The notes under the pieces are model-generated. The model was given only the letters and a program-made list of their open reading frames with translations. It searched no databases and was not told the DNA's origin. Shown here piece by piece: positions 1-8,842 of a stretch of 24,581 nt of DNA. How positions within the stretch are numbered: the stretch's first letter is position 1; each line of letters opens with the position of its first letter. The stretch comes from Lachnospira sp. UBA4285 (GTDB lineage Bacteria > Bacillota > Clostridia > Lachnospirales > Lachnospiraceae), in NCBI GenBank assembly GCA_002394965.1, contig DGVL01000043.1:19123-43703 (forward strand). The letters run 5' to 3'. The position numbers and the translations under genes are program-made.

Positions 1-1
1 C

Positions 2-517
2 CTGCCGATGATGGCCGGTGGCGTATACCGGGATGACCGGATCCTGATGGTGGTGATGGTCTGGACCCTTCCGTGGGAGATGATGACGCTTGGCGAGGCA
101 GACCGCCTGGCTGTGATCTGCGGGCTGATCCGGGATGCCGTGTACAGGGCAGACCGGTATCTGGCTGCGCTGGAGAGCCGGCGCTTCATAAGCGGGACCA
201 GAGTGCTGAAGAAAGAAGCATTCTCCGATCTGCTTGAAGTGCATCACGAGGCATATCTTCACGGCCTGACAGAGGCGACCCTGCTCTCGATGCCGGTGAA
301 CACGGACACGCTGTACAGCCGGTCGGAGGCGGTTCGGCATGTTCTGAGAAACACAGATTATATCGGAACGCTGGAGGATGGTTCTCTGCTCGTGCTGCTC
401 ACGAATACCAATGCTGCCGGGGCATCCGTCGTCCTGCGCCGCCTGTCGGAAGCCGGCATCGCGATGCGCGCCGTCCCCTTCCCGGAGGAAGGAGGCACCG
501 GTGGGAGCGCGTCATGA
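2..517 (+). CDS. pelD: PelD-like c-di-GMP receptor, C-terminal part (5' end outside window)
   Basis: The frame is open to the left edge, so this is the 3' end of a longer gene. The visible part starts in what looks like the last strands and helix of a GAF domain (pattern M-V-V-M-V-W-T-L-P-W, then an alanine-rich helix). It continues into a GGDEF-like domain whose active site is lost: E-D-G-S-L stands where GGDEF would be. Just upstream, R-N-T-D (bases 347-358) matches the RxxD inhibitory-site motif, which in Pseudomonas PelD binds c-di-GMP. PelD is an inner-membrane receptor that switches on Pel synthesis. The pelE, pelF and pelG genes downstream support the name. It overlaps pelE by 17 bases. 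The membrane segments expected at the N-terminus lie outside the window. Confidence 0.8.
   Translation: MPMMAGGVYRDDRILMVVMVWTLPWEMMTLGEADRLAVICGLIRDAVYRADRYLAALESRRFISGTRVLKKEAFSDLLEVHHEAYLHGLTEATLLSMPVNTDTLYSRSEAVRHVLRNTDYIGTLEDGSLLVLLTNTNAAGASVVLRRLSEAGIAMRAVPFPEEGGTGGSAS
484..495 (+). promoter_or_regulatory. Ribosome binding site that fixes a GTG start for pelE
   Basis: GGAGGAAGGAGG ends five bases before the GTG at 501. It lies inside the last codons of pelD. It makes GTG 501 a much better start than the ATG at 378, which lies deep inside pelD and would add an arginine- and serine-rich stretch that does not look like PelE. Confidence 0.75.
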
Positions 518-1472
518 CTTGTATATCCTGCTCGCCGTCCTTGTGATCAATCTGATCCTGTCGCTGCTGTATCTGCTCTTCTGTCAGCTGCGAAAAGACA
601 AGAACCGCCGCAGCAGCGGCATGCGGTTTGCAGTTATGCTGCTTATACCGGTGGCCGGTATCCTGTTTTTCTTCTTCGGATGGCTCTACTATCACATCTT
701 CTTTCACAAGAAGGTGGATCTGGCAGAGGTCATCTTCAGCAAGCTGCGCGTGAGGACCGATGTAAAGGCCAATGAAAATGCCGAGCGCAACCTTGTGCCG
801 CTGGAAGAAGCGATCGCGGTCACGGACAAGAAGAACACCCGCGGGCTGATGATGGAAGTCGTCCGAAAGAATATATCCGACTCTCTGTCTACCATTGCGC
901 TGGCGCTCAAGAGCGAGGACAGTGAGGTCGCTCACTATGGAGCTTCCGTTCTGCAGAGTGCACTCACCACTTTCCGGGAGGAAGTGGATAAACTGATGAG
1001 CCTGATCCGGGAGGAAGAACGGAAACTGAAGGATCCGGAAGGAGAGGAATCCGCTGCGAAACTGTCGGCATTGACAGACAATGAACATATCCTGATCCGG
1101 GAGCTGAACGCGGTGCTGTGTCAGCACGTGCTTACGCCGATGGAACAGGAATACTATGTGCGCAGAATGAATGAGACGGCAGAGATGCTGTACGCGCACA
1201 CCGCGGTCAGCGCAGAAGAGATGGAGATGCTCTGCCTGCGCCTTCTGGAAATCGGAGATGCGGATGCATGCACCGTCTGGGCAGACCGTTCGGCAAAGGA
1301 CTGGCCGGAGGCGCTGCCCAGTTACACGAACCGGCTGCGACTGTATTACCGGACCGGAGAGCGGGAAAAGTTCGCTAAGGAAATGCGGGATCTCATGCAG
1401 TCCGGCGTGCCGGCTGATCATAAAACGCTGGAGATGATCCGGCTGTTTGGCGCGGGGCAGGCAGAAAAGTAA
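501..1472 (+). CDS. pelE: PelE-like membrane-anchored helical-repeat protein
   Basis: A protein of about 323 residues starting at GTG. Two hydrophobic segments lie in the first 60 residues (L-Y-I-L-L-A-V-L-V-I-N-L-I-L and V-M-L-L-I-P-V-A-G-I-L-F-F-F-F-G-W-L). A long charged, helix-rich soluble region follows, of the type that forms TPR-like repeats. The stretch E-D-S-E-V-A-H-Y-G-A-S is like the conserved segment of PelE proteins. In known Pel systems PelE works with PelD and PelG in the membrane synthase/transport complex. The gene overlaps pelD by 17 bases and is followed by a 43-base gap. The name rests on topology, the short motif and position between pelD and pelF/pelG. Confidence 0.75.
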   Translation: MGARHDLYILLAVLVINLILSLLYLLFCQLRKDKNRRSSGMRFAVMLLIPVAGILFFFFGWLYYHIFFHKKVDLAEVIFSKLRVRTDVKANENAERNLVPLEEAIAVTDKKNTRGLMMEVVRKNISDSLSTIALALKSEDSEVAHYGASVLQSALTTFREEVDKLMSLIREEERKLKDPEGEESAAKLSALTDNEHILIRELNAVLCQHVLTPMEQEYYVRRMNETAEMLYAHTAVSAEEMEMLCLRLLEIGDADACTVWADRSAKDWPEALPSYTNRLRLYYRTGEREKFAKEMRDLMQSGVPADHKTLEMIRLFGAGQAEK

Positions 1473-1515
1473 TAAGTGGTAGTGCGTGGATGAAGGAAGG
1501 AGATGAAAGAGAAAG

Positions 1516-4071
1516 ATGGCATACTGGATCGGAGAATTTATCCGGACGATGCTTGTATACGGCCTGGTCATGTTCCTCTGGCCCTCTGTCGTCTTCCGGT
1601 CTCACCTCGCGAAGCACTCCCGCACGTACAGGTTCGCGTTCTGCGCGCTTCTCATGGTGCTGCTGCCCGACATGGCTGTTCTGTGCCTGGGACTTATTCC
1701 GCACGCGCTCAATGCGTGGGTCGTGCGGATTCTGTTCTACGGAGCTTTTTTGTACCGGCTCGCGCCGCTAACGGCGGGGGCTCTTGCTTCGGGAATGTGC
1801 AGTCTCGAGAAGCTGGGCCGCGGGACGATCGGCGTTAAGAGTTTCTGCTGCCTTGCGGCAAGGCTTCCCGGACGGGCGGCCAGAAGCATCGGACGGGGGA
1901 TCCGCTCGTTTACAAAAGGCCACGTCCTGACCTGCGCGATTCTGGCAGCACTTTGCTGCTATTCGGTTCTGTATTTCTCCTGGGGGTCGTTTGATGCCCG
2001 GGCTTTCAGTTTCAGCGATGAATATGTCCATCAGGCGTGGGTCGCCGGGCTGACCGAGGGAACGATTTTCTCGGGCGGAATCTATCCGGAAGGGATGCAC
2101 ACATTTATCTATCTGATGCACGCGGTGAGCGGCGTAAGTGTGTACAATCTGATGCTGTTCACCGGCGGGATCCACACGGCTGTGCTGATGGTGTCCATAT
2201 GGCTTTTCTTAAGAGAGATATTTCACTGGGACGGCACGCCGCTGCTGGTTGTGCTCGTGTTCCTGACCATTGATCAGGAAAGTCTGAACGATATCTATCT
2301 TATAGCAAGACTGCAGGGAGCGCTTCCGCAGGAATTCGCGATGTATGCGGCGTTCCTGGGCGGTGCCTTTCTGCTGCGGTATCTGAAGAAACTGAAAGGC
2401 ACAGGGAAACAAAGCAGCCTGACAAGAGATGAAGAGACAGATAGTGAAGGAGGCGTTCTTCAGAAAGCGCAGCGCAGGATCTCCGGGATCCTGTATGACG
2501 AAGACCCGGATCTGCGGATATTTGCCTGGGGCGTGGCGGTGACCTTCGCCGTGCATTTTTACGTGACCATTATGCTGGCTTTTATCTGCCTTGCGATCGC
2601 AGTTCCCATGATCCGGCAGATACTGAGCCGGAAAGGACTGCCCGTGGTGCTGAAAGCTGCAGTCCTGGCTGTTCTGATCGCCATGGCCCCGATGGCGGGT
2701 GCCTTTGCGGAAGGGCATCCGCTTCAGGGCTCATTAAACTGGGCTGTGAACGTCATGCAGGGGAATCATACGGACAGAAAGACTGCAGGCAGCGGGCAGG
2801 CCGAGATCTCACAGAATGCGGAGGACAATACCGGGATGACATCTTCCGCTGCGACAGGTGCGGAACAGGCATCTCCGGGAACAGAACCAGCAGAAGATGA
2901 GAACGGTGAGTCCATGCTGGAAAGCGCATCGGAGAGGATCCATGTGCAGATGCAGCGCGCCGTTCAGGCGCTGCAGCGCCTTGCGCGCGCTATGCGAACC
3001 GCCGCGAAGACGTATTATGAGAAGGGCTTCCTGAAATTGTATCCCGGCCGGATCGGGGTGATCTACTGCGCGGCGATGTGCCTGGCGTTTGTATTGCCGC
3101 TGCTGGCGCGCATCTTTCTCAGCATTGTGCCGCCCTGGCGGCGTTTTCGTCCGTTTGCGGATCTGTACATGATACCGGCTCTGGCCGCCCTGTTCTTTCT
3201 GACAGATTCTCTGGCGTCTGCTTTTGGCCTGGTTCAGCTGATCGAGGCCACGAGGGTTCTCTCGATGGCAAGAATCTTTCTGCTGGCATCAGGCGGTATG
3301 CTTCCTGATATGGCGGCCTGTGGGCTGATGCGTGCCCTTCGGGCCGGCAGGAGGGGCAAGGGCGGGAAGGCAGCAGACGGTCTCCTGACTCTGGCTGGGA
3401 TCTTCGGAAGCCTTTCTCTGGTCATTGGAAGCGGCCATTATCACGGGTATCTGTATCATACGGCCAGCCGCTATCCGGAGTCGGTTGAACTGACCAGGGA
3501 GATTATCCGGGACATGCCGCCGAAGAGCTACACGATCGTATCGCCCACGGAGGAGCTCTATCAGCTGATTTGGAGCGGGTACCATGAGGAACTCCTCACA
3601 CTTGTCAAAATGGAGGAATCATATCCGGGATATACAATCCCGACCCCGTATGTCTATATATTTATCGAAAAGGAACCGCTTCTGTATACTAAATGTTATT
3701 TCACGGAGGGGCCGCAGTGGCTTGCCGCGCGCGGCAAGTATTACCAGATGTTCACAGACATGGGTATTGAATGTGGAGATTCTCCGGATTTTGCCGCAGC
3801 ATCCTTCTCGGAGGAGGATGCGGATAAGACACTGAACTATGCCATTGGTTCCTCTGCCGCGGCGATTGATCCGGAAGGCCGGGCGATCCTGGAGGCCAAG
3901 GCGTCTCGCTGGATCAGGAATTTCCAGGAGGCCTATCCGAATGCCTGCCGCGTGTGGTATGAGGATGACCGGTTTGTGTGCTACAGATTCACGCAGGATC
4001 CGCAGATCCCGTACAAACTGGGATTCACGGCACAGCAGGTGCGAGCGCAGCAGGAGGAAGAGAATTCATGA
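1516..4071 (+). CDS. Large polytopic membrane protein, GT-C glycosyltransferase-like
   Basis: An 851-residue protein with several N-terminal membrane helices (about residues 10-30, 42-62, 68-90 and 137-155). A loop with D168-E169-Y-V-H-Q follows, then Y190-P-E-G-M-H195. An acidic residue pair in the first long loop plus a Y-P-x-G-x-H motif is typical of GT-C enzymes that use polyprenyl-phosphate sugars outside the membrane. More helices follow. A hydrophilic stretch at about 418-480 is rich in Ser, Gly, Glu and Thr. The C-terminal 190 residues form an extracytoplasmic domain. The gene sits inside the pel operon, between pelE and a DUF4832 gene, and overlaps the latter by 4 bases (ATGA). I cannot name a family securely. 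If it is a GT-C enzyme, the DPM1-like GT2 at 11978 could supply its donor (inference). AGGAAGGAGA lies upstream at rather long spacing. Confidence 0.6.
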   Translation: MAYWIGEFIRTMLVYGLVMFLWPSVVFRSHLAKHSRTYRFAFCALLMVLLPDMAVLCLGLIPHALNAWVVRILFYGAFLYRLAPLTAGALASGMCSLEKLGRGTIGVKSFCCLAARLPGRAARSIGRGIRSFTKGHVLTCAILAALCCYSVLYFSWGSFDARAFSFSDEYVHQAWVAGLTEGTIFSGGIYPEGMHTFIYLMHAVSGVSVYNLMLFTGGIHTAVLMVSIWLFLREIFHWDGTPLLVVLVFLTIDQESLNDIYLIARLQGALPQEFAMYAAFLGGAFLLRYLKKLKGTGKQSSLTRDEETDSEGGVLQKAQRRISGILYDEDPDLRIFAWGVAVTFAVHFYVTIMLAFICLAIAVPMIRQILSRKGLPVVLKAAVLAVLIAMAPMAGAFAEGHPLQGSLNWAVNVMQGNHTDRKTAGSGQAEISQNAEDNTGMTSSAATGAEQASPGTEPAEDENGESMLESASERIHVQMQRAVQALQRLARAMRTAAKTYYEKGFLKLYPGRIGVIYCAAMCLAFVLPLLARIFLSIVPPWRRFRPFADLYMIPALAALFFLTDSLASAFGLVQLIEATRVLSMARIFLLASGGMLPDMAACGLMRALRAGRRGKGGKAADGLLTLAGIFGSLSLVIGSGHYHGYLYHTASRYPESVELTREIIRDMPPKSYTIVSPTEELYQLIWSGYHEELLTLVKMEESYPGYTIPTPYVYIFIEKEPLLYTKCYFTEGPQWLAARGKYYQMFTDMGIECGDSPDFAAASFSEEDADKTLNYAIGSSAAAIDPEGRAILEAKASRWIRNFQEAYPNACRVWYEDDRFVCYRFTQDPQIPYKLGFTAQQVRAQQEEENS

Positions 4072-5480
4072 GCGCCGCGAAGCGAGTGAAGTGTGCTGCG
4101 GCAGTTCTTTTCGGCGCGGTACTTGCAGGAGGAGTTGTGATGTCGGCGATGTTTGTGAGCAGACGGCGAGTCAGTAATGTAATGCCGGAGATTCCGTCGC
4201 AAACGGCGGAAGAACTCACCAATCCGGACCGCGGCGTCTGCCCGCTCTTCGGATGGACGCTCGGGGAGGATGTGAGCCAGCTGACAAAGCAGTTGAACCG
4301 GCAGACCGGCGCTTCTTTGATCCTCGTGGAGATCAACCTTAAAGACTATCGGGACAGGGCGATCGACACATCTGCTCTCCAGTCGCTGGATACATTGCTC
4401 GGGCGGTTCGCAGCGGGCGAACAGCGGCTGATCCTGCGGTTTGTATATGACACGGACGGAATGGCGTCACTTACGGAACCGGATTCCATTGAGATGATTC
4501 TGGCGCACATGAGACAGATCGGGCCTCTGCTTGCGGAGCACGCGGACAGCATCTATACACTGCAGGGATTATTCACGGGCAACTGGGGCGAGATGAACGG
4601 AAGCCGGTTCTCGGACCCGGATTCTTTGCGCCGCCTGTATACATGTCTGCGGGAAGTGACCGGAGGAAAGGTACGCCTTGCCGTCCGCACGCCGGCTCAG
4701 TGGAGAACGATTCAGCAGGCGGACGTGTCAGAGGAACTGGCGGTGTCGTCGAGGCTCGGACTGTTCAACGACGGGATGACCGGTTCTGCAACGGATTACG
4801 GGACGTATGCGGATGACGCGGCAGGAAGTACAGAGGGATTTATGGACGCGTGGCCGAGGCAGCGGGAACTGGAGTTTCAGGAACTTCTCTGCCGCTATGA
4901 GCCCGACGGCGGCGAGGCGATTCATCCCGGGGTATGGAATGATCTGGATCAGGCGATCAGCAGCTTCTCTCAGATGCATGTGAGTTATCTGAACCCAGAC
5001 TATGACGCGGACGTATGGGATAAATGGAAGAAGACGACGGTGACGGAAGACGGGGTGTTTGACGGCACGGACGGTGCGGCGTACATCCGCAGTCATCTGG
5101 GGTACCGGTATGTTCTCGTCGGTTCGGATGCAGCATACGATTGGTGGCGTAATCAGATCTGCATATCCCTGACATTTCAGAACATCGGGTTTGCCCCGGC
5201 GTACAGATCTGTCACGCCACTTCTGGCGCTGCGATCCGAAGCAGGAGAGGCAGCTCAGACACAGATGCTGACGGACGATCTGAGCGCGCTGCCCGGCGGA
5301 ACGGACAGGGACAGGGTGATGACGGTTCAGGCTGTGCTTCCGGCAGGCAGGCTTGCAGGCGGGAAGTATACCCTGGAACTCAGTCTTATCTACGGAGATG
5401 ACCAGGCTCTTGCCCTGGGGAATGTCCCTGACGAGCCGGGGCGTCCTGTGTATACGGTCGGCGTTGTGACAGTGCGGTGA
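4068..5480 (+). CDS. DUF4874/DUF4832 glycoside-hydrolase-like extracytoplasmic protein
   Basis: A 470-residue protein. AGGAGGAAGAG lies five bases before ATG 4068, so the long upstream extension of the frame, back inside the preceding gene, is not used. Residues 8-30 form an N-terminal membrane anchor or signal. The N-terminal region has N52-P-D-R-G, a family hallmark of DUF4874. F169-T-G-N-W-G-E175 corresponds to the conserved 'G-x-W-G-E' strand end of this TIM-barrel-like fold. F233-N-D-G and G282-E-A-I-H-P lie further on, followed by a beta-rich DUF4832 end (about 345-470, with N-I-G-F-A-P-A-Y). The acidic residues E175 and E283 sit where a hydrolase could have catalytic acids. In classical pel operons PelA carries hydrolase and deacetylase domains, so this protein may take the hydrolase role. 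That role is inferred from context; the domain call is fairly firm. Confidence 0.7.
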   Translation: MSAAKRVKCAAAVLFGAVLAGGVVMSAMFVSRRRVSNVMPEIPSQTAEELTNPDRGVCPLFGWTLGEDVSQLTKQLNRQTGASLILVEINLKDYRDRAIDTSALQSLDTLLGRFAAGEQRLILRFVYDTDGMASLTEPDSIEMILAHMRQIGPLLAEHADSIYTLQGLFTGNWGEMNGSRFSDPDSLRRLYTCLREVTGGKVRLAVRTPAQWRTIQQADVSEELAVSSRLGLFNDGMTGSATDYGTYADDAAGSTEGFMDAWPRQRELEFQELLCRYEPDGGEAIHPGVWNDLDQAISSFSQMHVSYLNPDYDADVWDKWKKTTVTEDGVFDGTDGAAYIRSHLGYRYVLVGSDAAYDWWRNQICISLTFQNIGFAPAYRSVTPLLALRSEAGEAAQTQMLTDDLSALPGGTDRDRVMTVQAVLPAGRLAGGKYTLELSLIYGDDQALALGNVPDEPGRPVYTVGVVTVR

Positions 5481-5492
5481 GGGGGCATTGTA

Positions 5493-7322
5493 ATGGTGAA
5501 CAAACGTCAGTTTTTCAGCATATTGCTGATGGTGGTGGCACTTCTTACGCTGTTTCAGGGGCCGCAGATAATCCGGCAGGACCGGAACCGGTATTCGCAG
5601 AATGTACACCTGAGAGCCACGGCGCTGAATGAAGATACGGTGTGGCAGGCGTCGGAGAATCCCCGGTACGCCGTATATCTTGGCGCGTCAGGCGTGGATA
5701 CCGGAAAGACGGCTGAGGAATGGGCTTTTTACACGAAGCGAAACCTGGTGACGGCGCAGCATCTCTCAGAGTACCAGCCGTCTGAGAGCCATCTCCCGGA
5801 TCTGGTGATGATTGATGCCACGGCGCTTCCGCATCCCTGTGACACGTCCGCGATCCGCCGGATTCTGGGTCTTGGCGTCCCGGTTGTGCTCATGAATCTG
5901 CCGTCTGCCGGGCAGGTGAAAGAAGATGCGCCGCTTCAGTTGCTGCTTGACATCTACTATATTCGGCAGGAGACGGTTCACGCGGATGGAATTCACCTGT
6001 ACAAGGGTCTGCTCCTTGGAGGAGAGAGAATCTACCAGGACAAGGAGGGAGAGGAGAAACTGCAGGATCTGGACCTGGATGTGCCGTGGTATGTCCCGTC
6101 GGCCGGAAGCCGCACCTTCTTAAGCGCCATCATCACACCGCAAGGAAACGAAACACTGGACAACAAGGACATGCCTTCCCTTCTCTGGCGGGTTCAGCGA
6201 GAGAAAAGTATGCTCTATGTCATCAGCGGGGCGTTTATGAATGACCGGCTGATCGGAATCGGGCTCCTGGACGGTATCATGTCCGACTGCAGCGAGTACG
6301 ATATCTATCCGGTCGTCAATGCCCAGAATCTGGTGATATCAGGATTCCCGGAGTTGTCGGATGAGAATGACGAGACAATGCGGGAGATATACGGGAGAAG
6401 CCAGACAGATTTTGAAAAAAATGTGATCCTGCCTGCCATCGAGTCCCTCTGCCGCAGAACCGGGGATCTTCCCACGGCGATGGCATCTGCCGGATATGAC
6501 TACGCCGACGGGACAGATCCGTCCGGGAATCTGCTCACATTCTATCTGCGGCAGCTGCGGGAGGAAAACGGGGAGGCCGGCGTCTGTCTTCTGCACGCCG
6601 GGACGACCGATACGAGTGTGGCAGCTGGTGAGACATTTGCGGCACTTGGCAGCCTGTCGGACGGATACGCGTACGGAGCAGCGCAGATCGCCTCATCCGA
6701 CATTCCCGGATCCGGATCCCTGCTGGATGCAGCCGGAGGCGGCAGCATCCGAACGGTTCTGTCGGATTACAGTAATGATCGTCCGGTGCTCGCATGGGCG
6801 GATACAGGCCGCACTCTGCAGCCGCTTCTCTCGGATGCCGCCTCGCACACATTCAGGACGGATCTTGAACTGCTCGGCGTGCAGACGGCGCTGGCCTATT
6901 CCACAACCGGGATCAATCTGCTTAAGACGCTCTGGCCGGAGGATGTGGATGACCATTGGGAGAGAATGTCTGAGGAAGCGTTCGGAAACCTGGAAACATA
7001 CTGGGAACCGTTTCAGACATTTGATAAGACGACGCTCTCTGAGAGTGACGCGCGCATCCGCACGGCACTTTCCGTTGATTATCAGGACACACTTCTGGAC
7101 GCAGATGGCAATGTGGCGGAAGGCTTTGCGTCCGGAGGACAGACGATCCGCCTTGCGGCCGGATCGTTTGAGGGAACGGCGTATTTCATACTGAGGATGC
7201 ACGGTCAGGAGGTCACCGGAGTACGCGGCGGCACCTGCGAGAAGATTGAAGATGGGGCCTGGCTGCTGGGCATACAGGACGCTCAGGCGGAGATCTCTGT
7301 CAGGGAGGAGGGAATGTCATGA
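5493..7322 (+). CDS. DUF2194 / PelA-like membrane-anchored extracytoplasmic protein
   Basis: A 609-residue protein with one N-terminal membrane segment (about residues 7-24) and the rest outside the cytoplasm. GGGGG lies seven bases before the ATG. The first half has alternating beta-alpha pattern (V-V-L-M-N-L-P, L-V-M-I-D-A-T-A), as in a Rossmann- or flavodoxin-like fold. The second half has H-A-G-T-T-D, V-L-A-W-A-D-T-G and a C-terminal beta-rich end. It resembles DUF2194 proteins of Gram-positive pel loci, whose second half is related to the polysaccharide deacetylase fold. I see no clear Asp/His-x3-His metal site, so an active deacetylase is not shown. It lies 12 bases after the DUF4832 gene and overlaps pelF by 4 bases, which fits a PelA substitute. 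The family name is moderately sure; the function is inference. Confidence 0.5.
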   Translation: MVNKRQFFSILLMVVALLTLFQGPQIIRQDRNRYSQNVHLRATALNEDTVWQASENPRYAVYLGASGVDTGKTAEEWAFYTKRNLVTAQHLSEYQPSESHLPDLVMIDATALPHPCDTSAIRRILGLGVPVVLMNLPSAGQVKEDAPLQLLLDIYYIRQETVHADGIHLYKGLLLGGERIYQDKEGEEKLQDLDLDVPWYVPSAGSRTFLSAIITPQGNETLDNKDMPSLLWRVQREKSMLYVISGAFMNDRLIGIGLLDGIMSDCSEYDIYPVVNAQNLVISGFPELSDENDETMREIYGRSQTDFEKNVILPAIESLCRRTGDLPTAMASAGYDYADGTDPSGNLLTFYLRQLREENGEAGVCLLHAGTTDTSVAAGETFAALGSLSDGYAYGAAQIASSDIPGSGSLLDAAGGGSIRTVLSDYSNDRPVLAWADTGRTLQPLLSDAASHTFRTDLELLGVQTALAYSTTGINLLKTLWPEDVDDHWERMSEEAFGNLETYWEPFQTFDKTTLSESDARIRTALSVDYQDTLLDADGNVAEGFASGGQTIRLAAGSFEGTAYFILRMHGQEVTGVRGGTCEKIEDGAWLLGIQDAQAEISVREEGMS

Positions 7323-8842
7323 GAGTCTGCCTTGTCTGCGAGGGATGCTACCCTTATGTGGTCGGCGGCGTATCCGACTGGGTGGATCAGCTGATCCGGG
7401 CATTCCCGGACATCGAGTTCATCGTACTGGCAATTCGTGCCGATCGGCGGAACAGCGGCGTTTTCGCCTATGATCTGCCGGAAAATCTGACAGAAGTGCA
7501 TGAGGTATATCTGCAGGATTCGGACTGGGGCGTTGACAGGCGCAACCGGATGCACTATTCTCTGCGGGAAAAGGATGTTCAGGCGCTGCGATCTCTCATT
7601 CTGAACCAGAATGCCGACTGGGACACCGTCTTTGACATCTTTCAGAGAGAGACCGTGTCCGTGGACGGGATTCTGATGGGACCGGATTTCCTGAAAATCA
7701 CGGCGGAGTATTATGACAGGGAATATCCGGAGATCGTGTTCTCGGATTTCCTCTGGACGCTCCGTTCGATCTACCTTCCTCTGTTTCTGGTTCTGAAGTC
7801 GGTAATCCCCCGCGCGGATCTCTATCACTGTGTCGCAACCGGATATGCCGGTATTCTCGGGGCCATGGCGCAGAAAAAGTACCACTGCGGACTGCTGGTC
7901 TCGGAACACGGAATCTACACAAGAGAGAGAGAAGAGGAGCTGATTCGGGCCAAGTGGGTTCAGGGGCTGTACAAGGATATCTGGATCGGCCAGTTCCGCA
8001 AGATGTCCCGCCTGGCGTATGACCGGGCGGACCTGGTGACCAGCCTGTATGCGCATGCCCGGGAACTGCAGATTGAACTTGGCTGTCCTCCGGAGAAGAT
8101 CCGGATCACGCCAAACGGGGTCGATCCCGCACGGTTTGCAGACATTCCGGGGAAGCAGCCGGAGGATGAGGGACGGATCAATGTGGGTGCTGTTCTGCGC
8201 GTCACGGAGATCAAAGATGTAAAGACCATGATCCGTGCGTTCGGGTTCGCCTTGCGCAGAGTGCCCGGATTGCGGCTCTGGATCATGGGACCGCTGAACG
8301 AGGAGCCGGAGTACGCCAGAAGCTGTATCGCTATGGCCCGGCAGATGAAGCTTTCGATCGGTCGTCTCAGGCAGGATCAGCAGAGTGTGACGGTGGATCC
8401 TTCGGACGCAGACGTTATCTTCACGGACAAGGTGGATGTCACGAAGTATATGGGACGCATGGATTTCACCATCCTGACCAGCATCAGCGAAGGGCAGCCG
8501 CTGACGATCCTCGAGAGTTTCGCCGCCCGCAAGCCGGTCATTGCCACCGATGTGGGAGACTGCCGGGGGCTGATCTACGGAGAGAAGGATGATTTTGGAG
8601 AAGCGGGAATTGTGACGCATATTATGAATACGGATGAGATCGCCGGCGCCATCGCGGATATGGCGGCTCATCCGGACCGCTGCCGCAAGATGGGCGAAAA
8701 CGGATACCGGAGGATGATGAGCCGCTACCGCTTCTCCGATATGTGTGACCGGTATGCGGATATCTATCGGTCGTTCTGCCGGCGGCAGAACATCCCGTGG
8801 CCGGAGGAAGAAAGAGCGGACCGGGAAGGAGGAAACGGGTAA
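7319..8842 (+). CDS. pelF: PelF, cytosolic GT4 glycosyltransferase of Pel polymer synthesis
   Basis: A 507-residue protein, the usual PelF length. The N-terminus M-R-V-C-L-V-C-E-G-C-Y-P-Y-V-V-G-G-V-S-D-W is the family signature (DUF3492 plus GT4). S-E196-H-G-I-Y-T-R-E-R is the conserved mid-region motif. P-N-G-V-D-P-A-R-F marks the linker into the second Rossmann domain. The donor-site motif EX7E is E391-G-Q-P-L-T-I-L-E399. PelF is a soluble retaining transferase that builds the Pel chain from a UDP-N-acetylhexosamine donor (family knowledge). ATGA overlap with the preceding gene and TAATG overlap with pelG indicate translational coupling. Confidence 0.93.
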   Translation: MRVCLVCEGCYPYVVGGVSDWVDQLIRAFPDIEFIVLAIRADRRNSGVFAYDLPENLTEVHEVYLQDSDWGVDRRNRMHYSLREKDVQALRSLILNQNADWDTVFDIFQRETVSVDGILMGPDFLKITAEYYDREYPEIVFSDFLWTLRSIYLPLFLVLKSVIPRADLYHCVATGYAGILGAMAQKKYHCGLLVSEHGIYTREREEELIRAKWVQGLYKDIWIGQFRKMSRLAYDRADLVTSLYAHARELQIELGCPPEKIRITPNGVDPARFADIPGKQPEDEGRINVGAVLRVTEIKDVKTMIRAFGFALRRVPGLRLWIMGPLNEEPEYARSCIAMARQMKLSIGRLRQDQQSVTVDPSDADVIFTDKVDVTKYMGRMDFTILTSISEGQPLTILESFAARKPVIATDVGDCRGLIYGEKDDFGEAGIVTHIMNTDEIAGAIADMAAHPDRCRKMGENGYRRMMSRYRFSDMCDRYADIYRSFCRRQNIPWPEEERADREGGNG

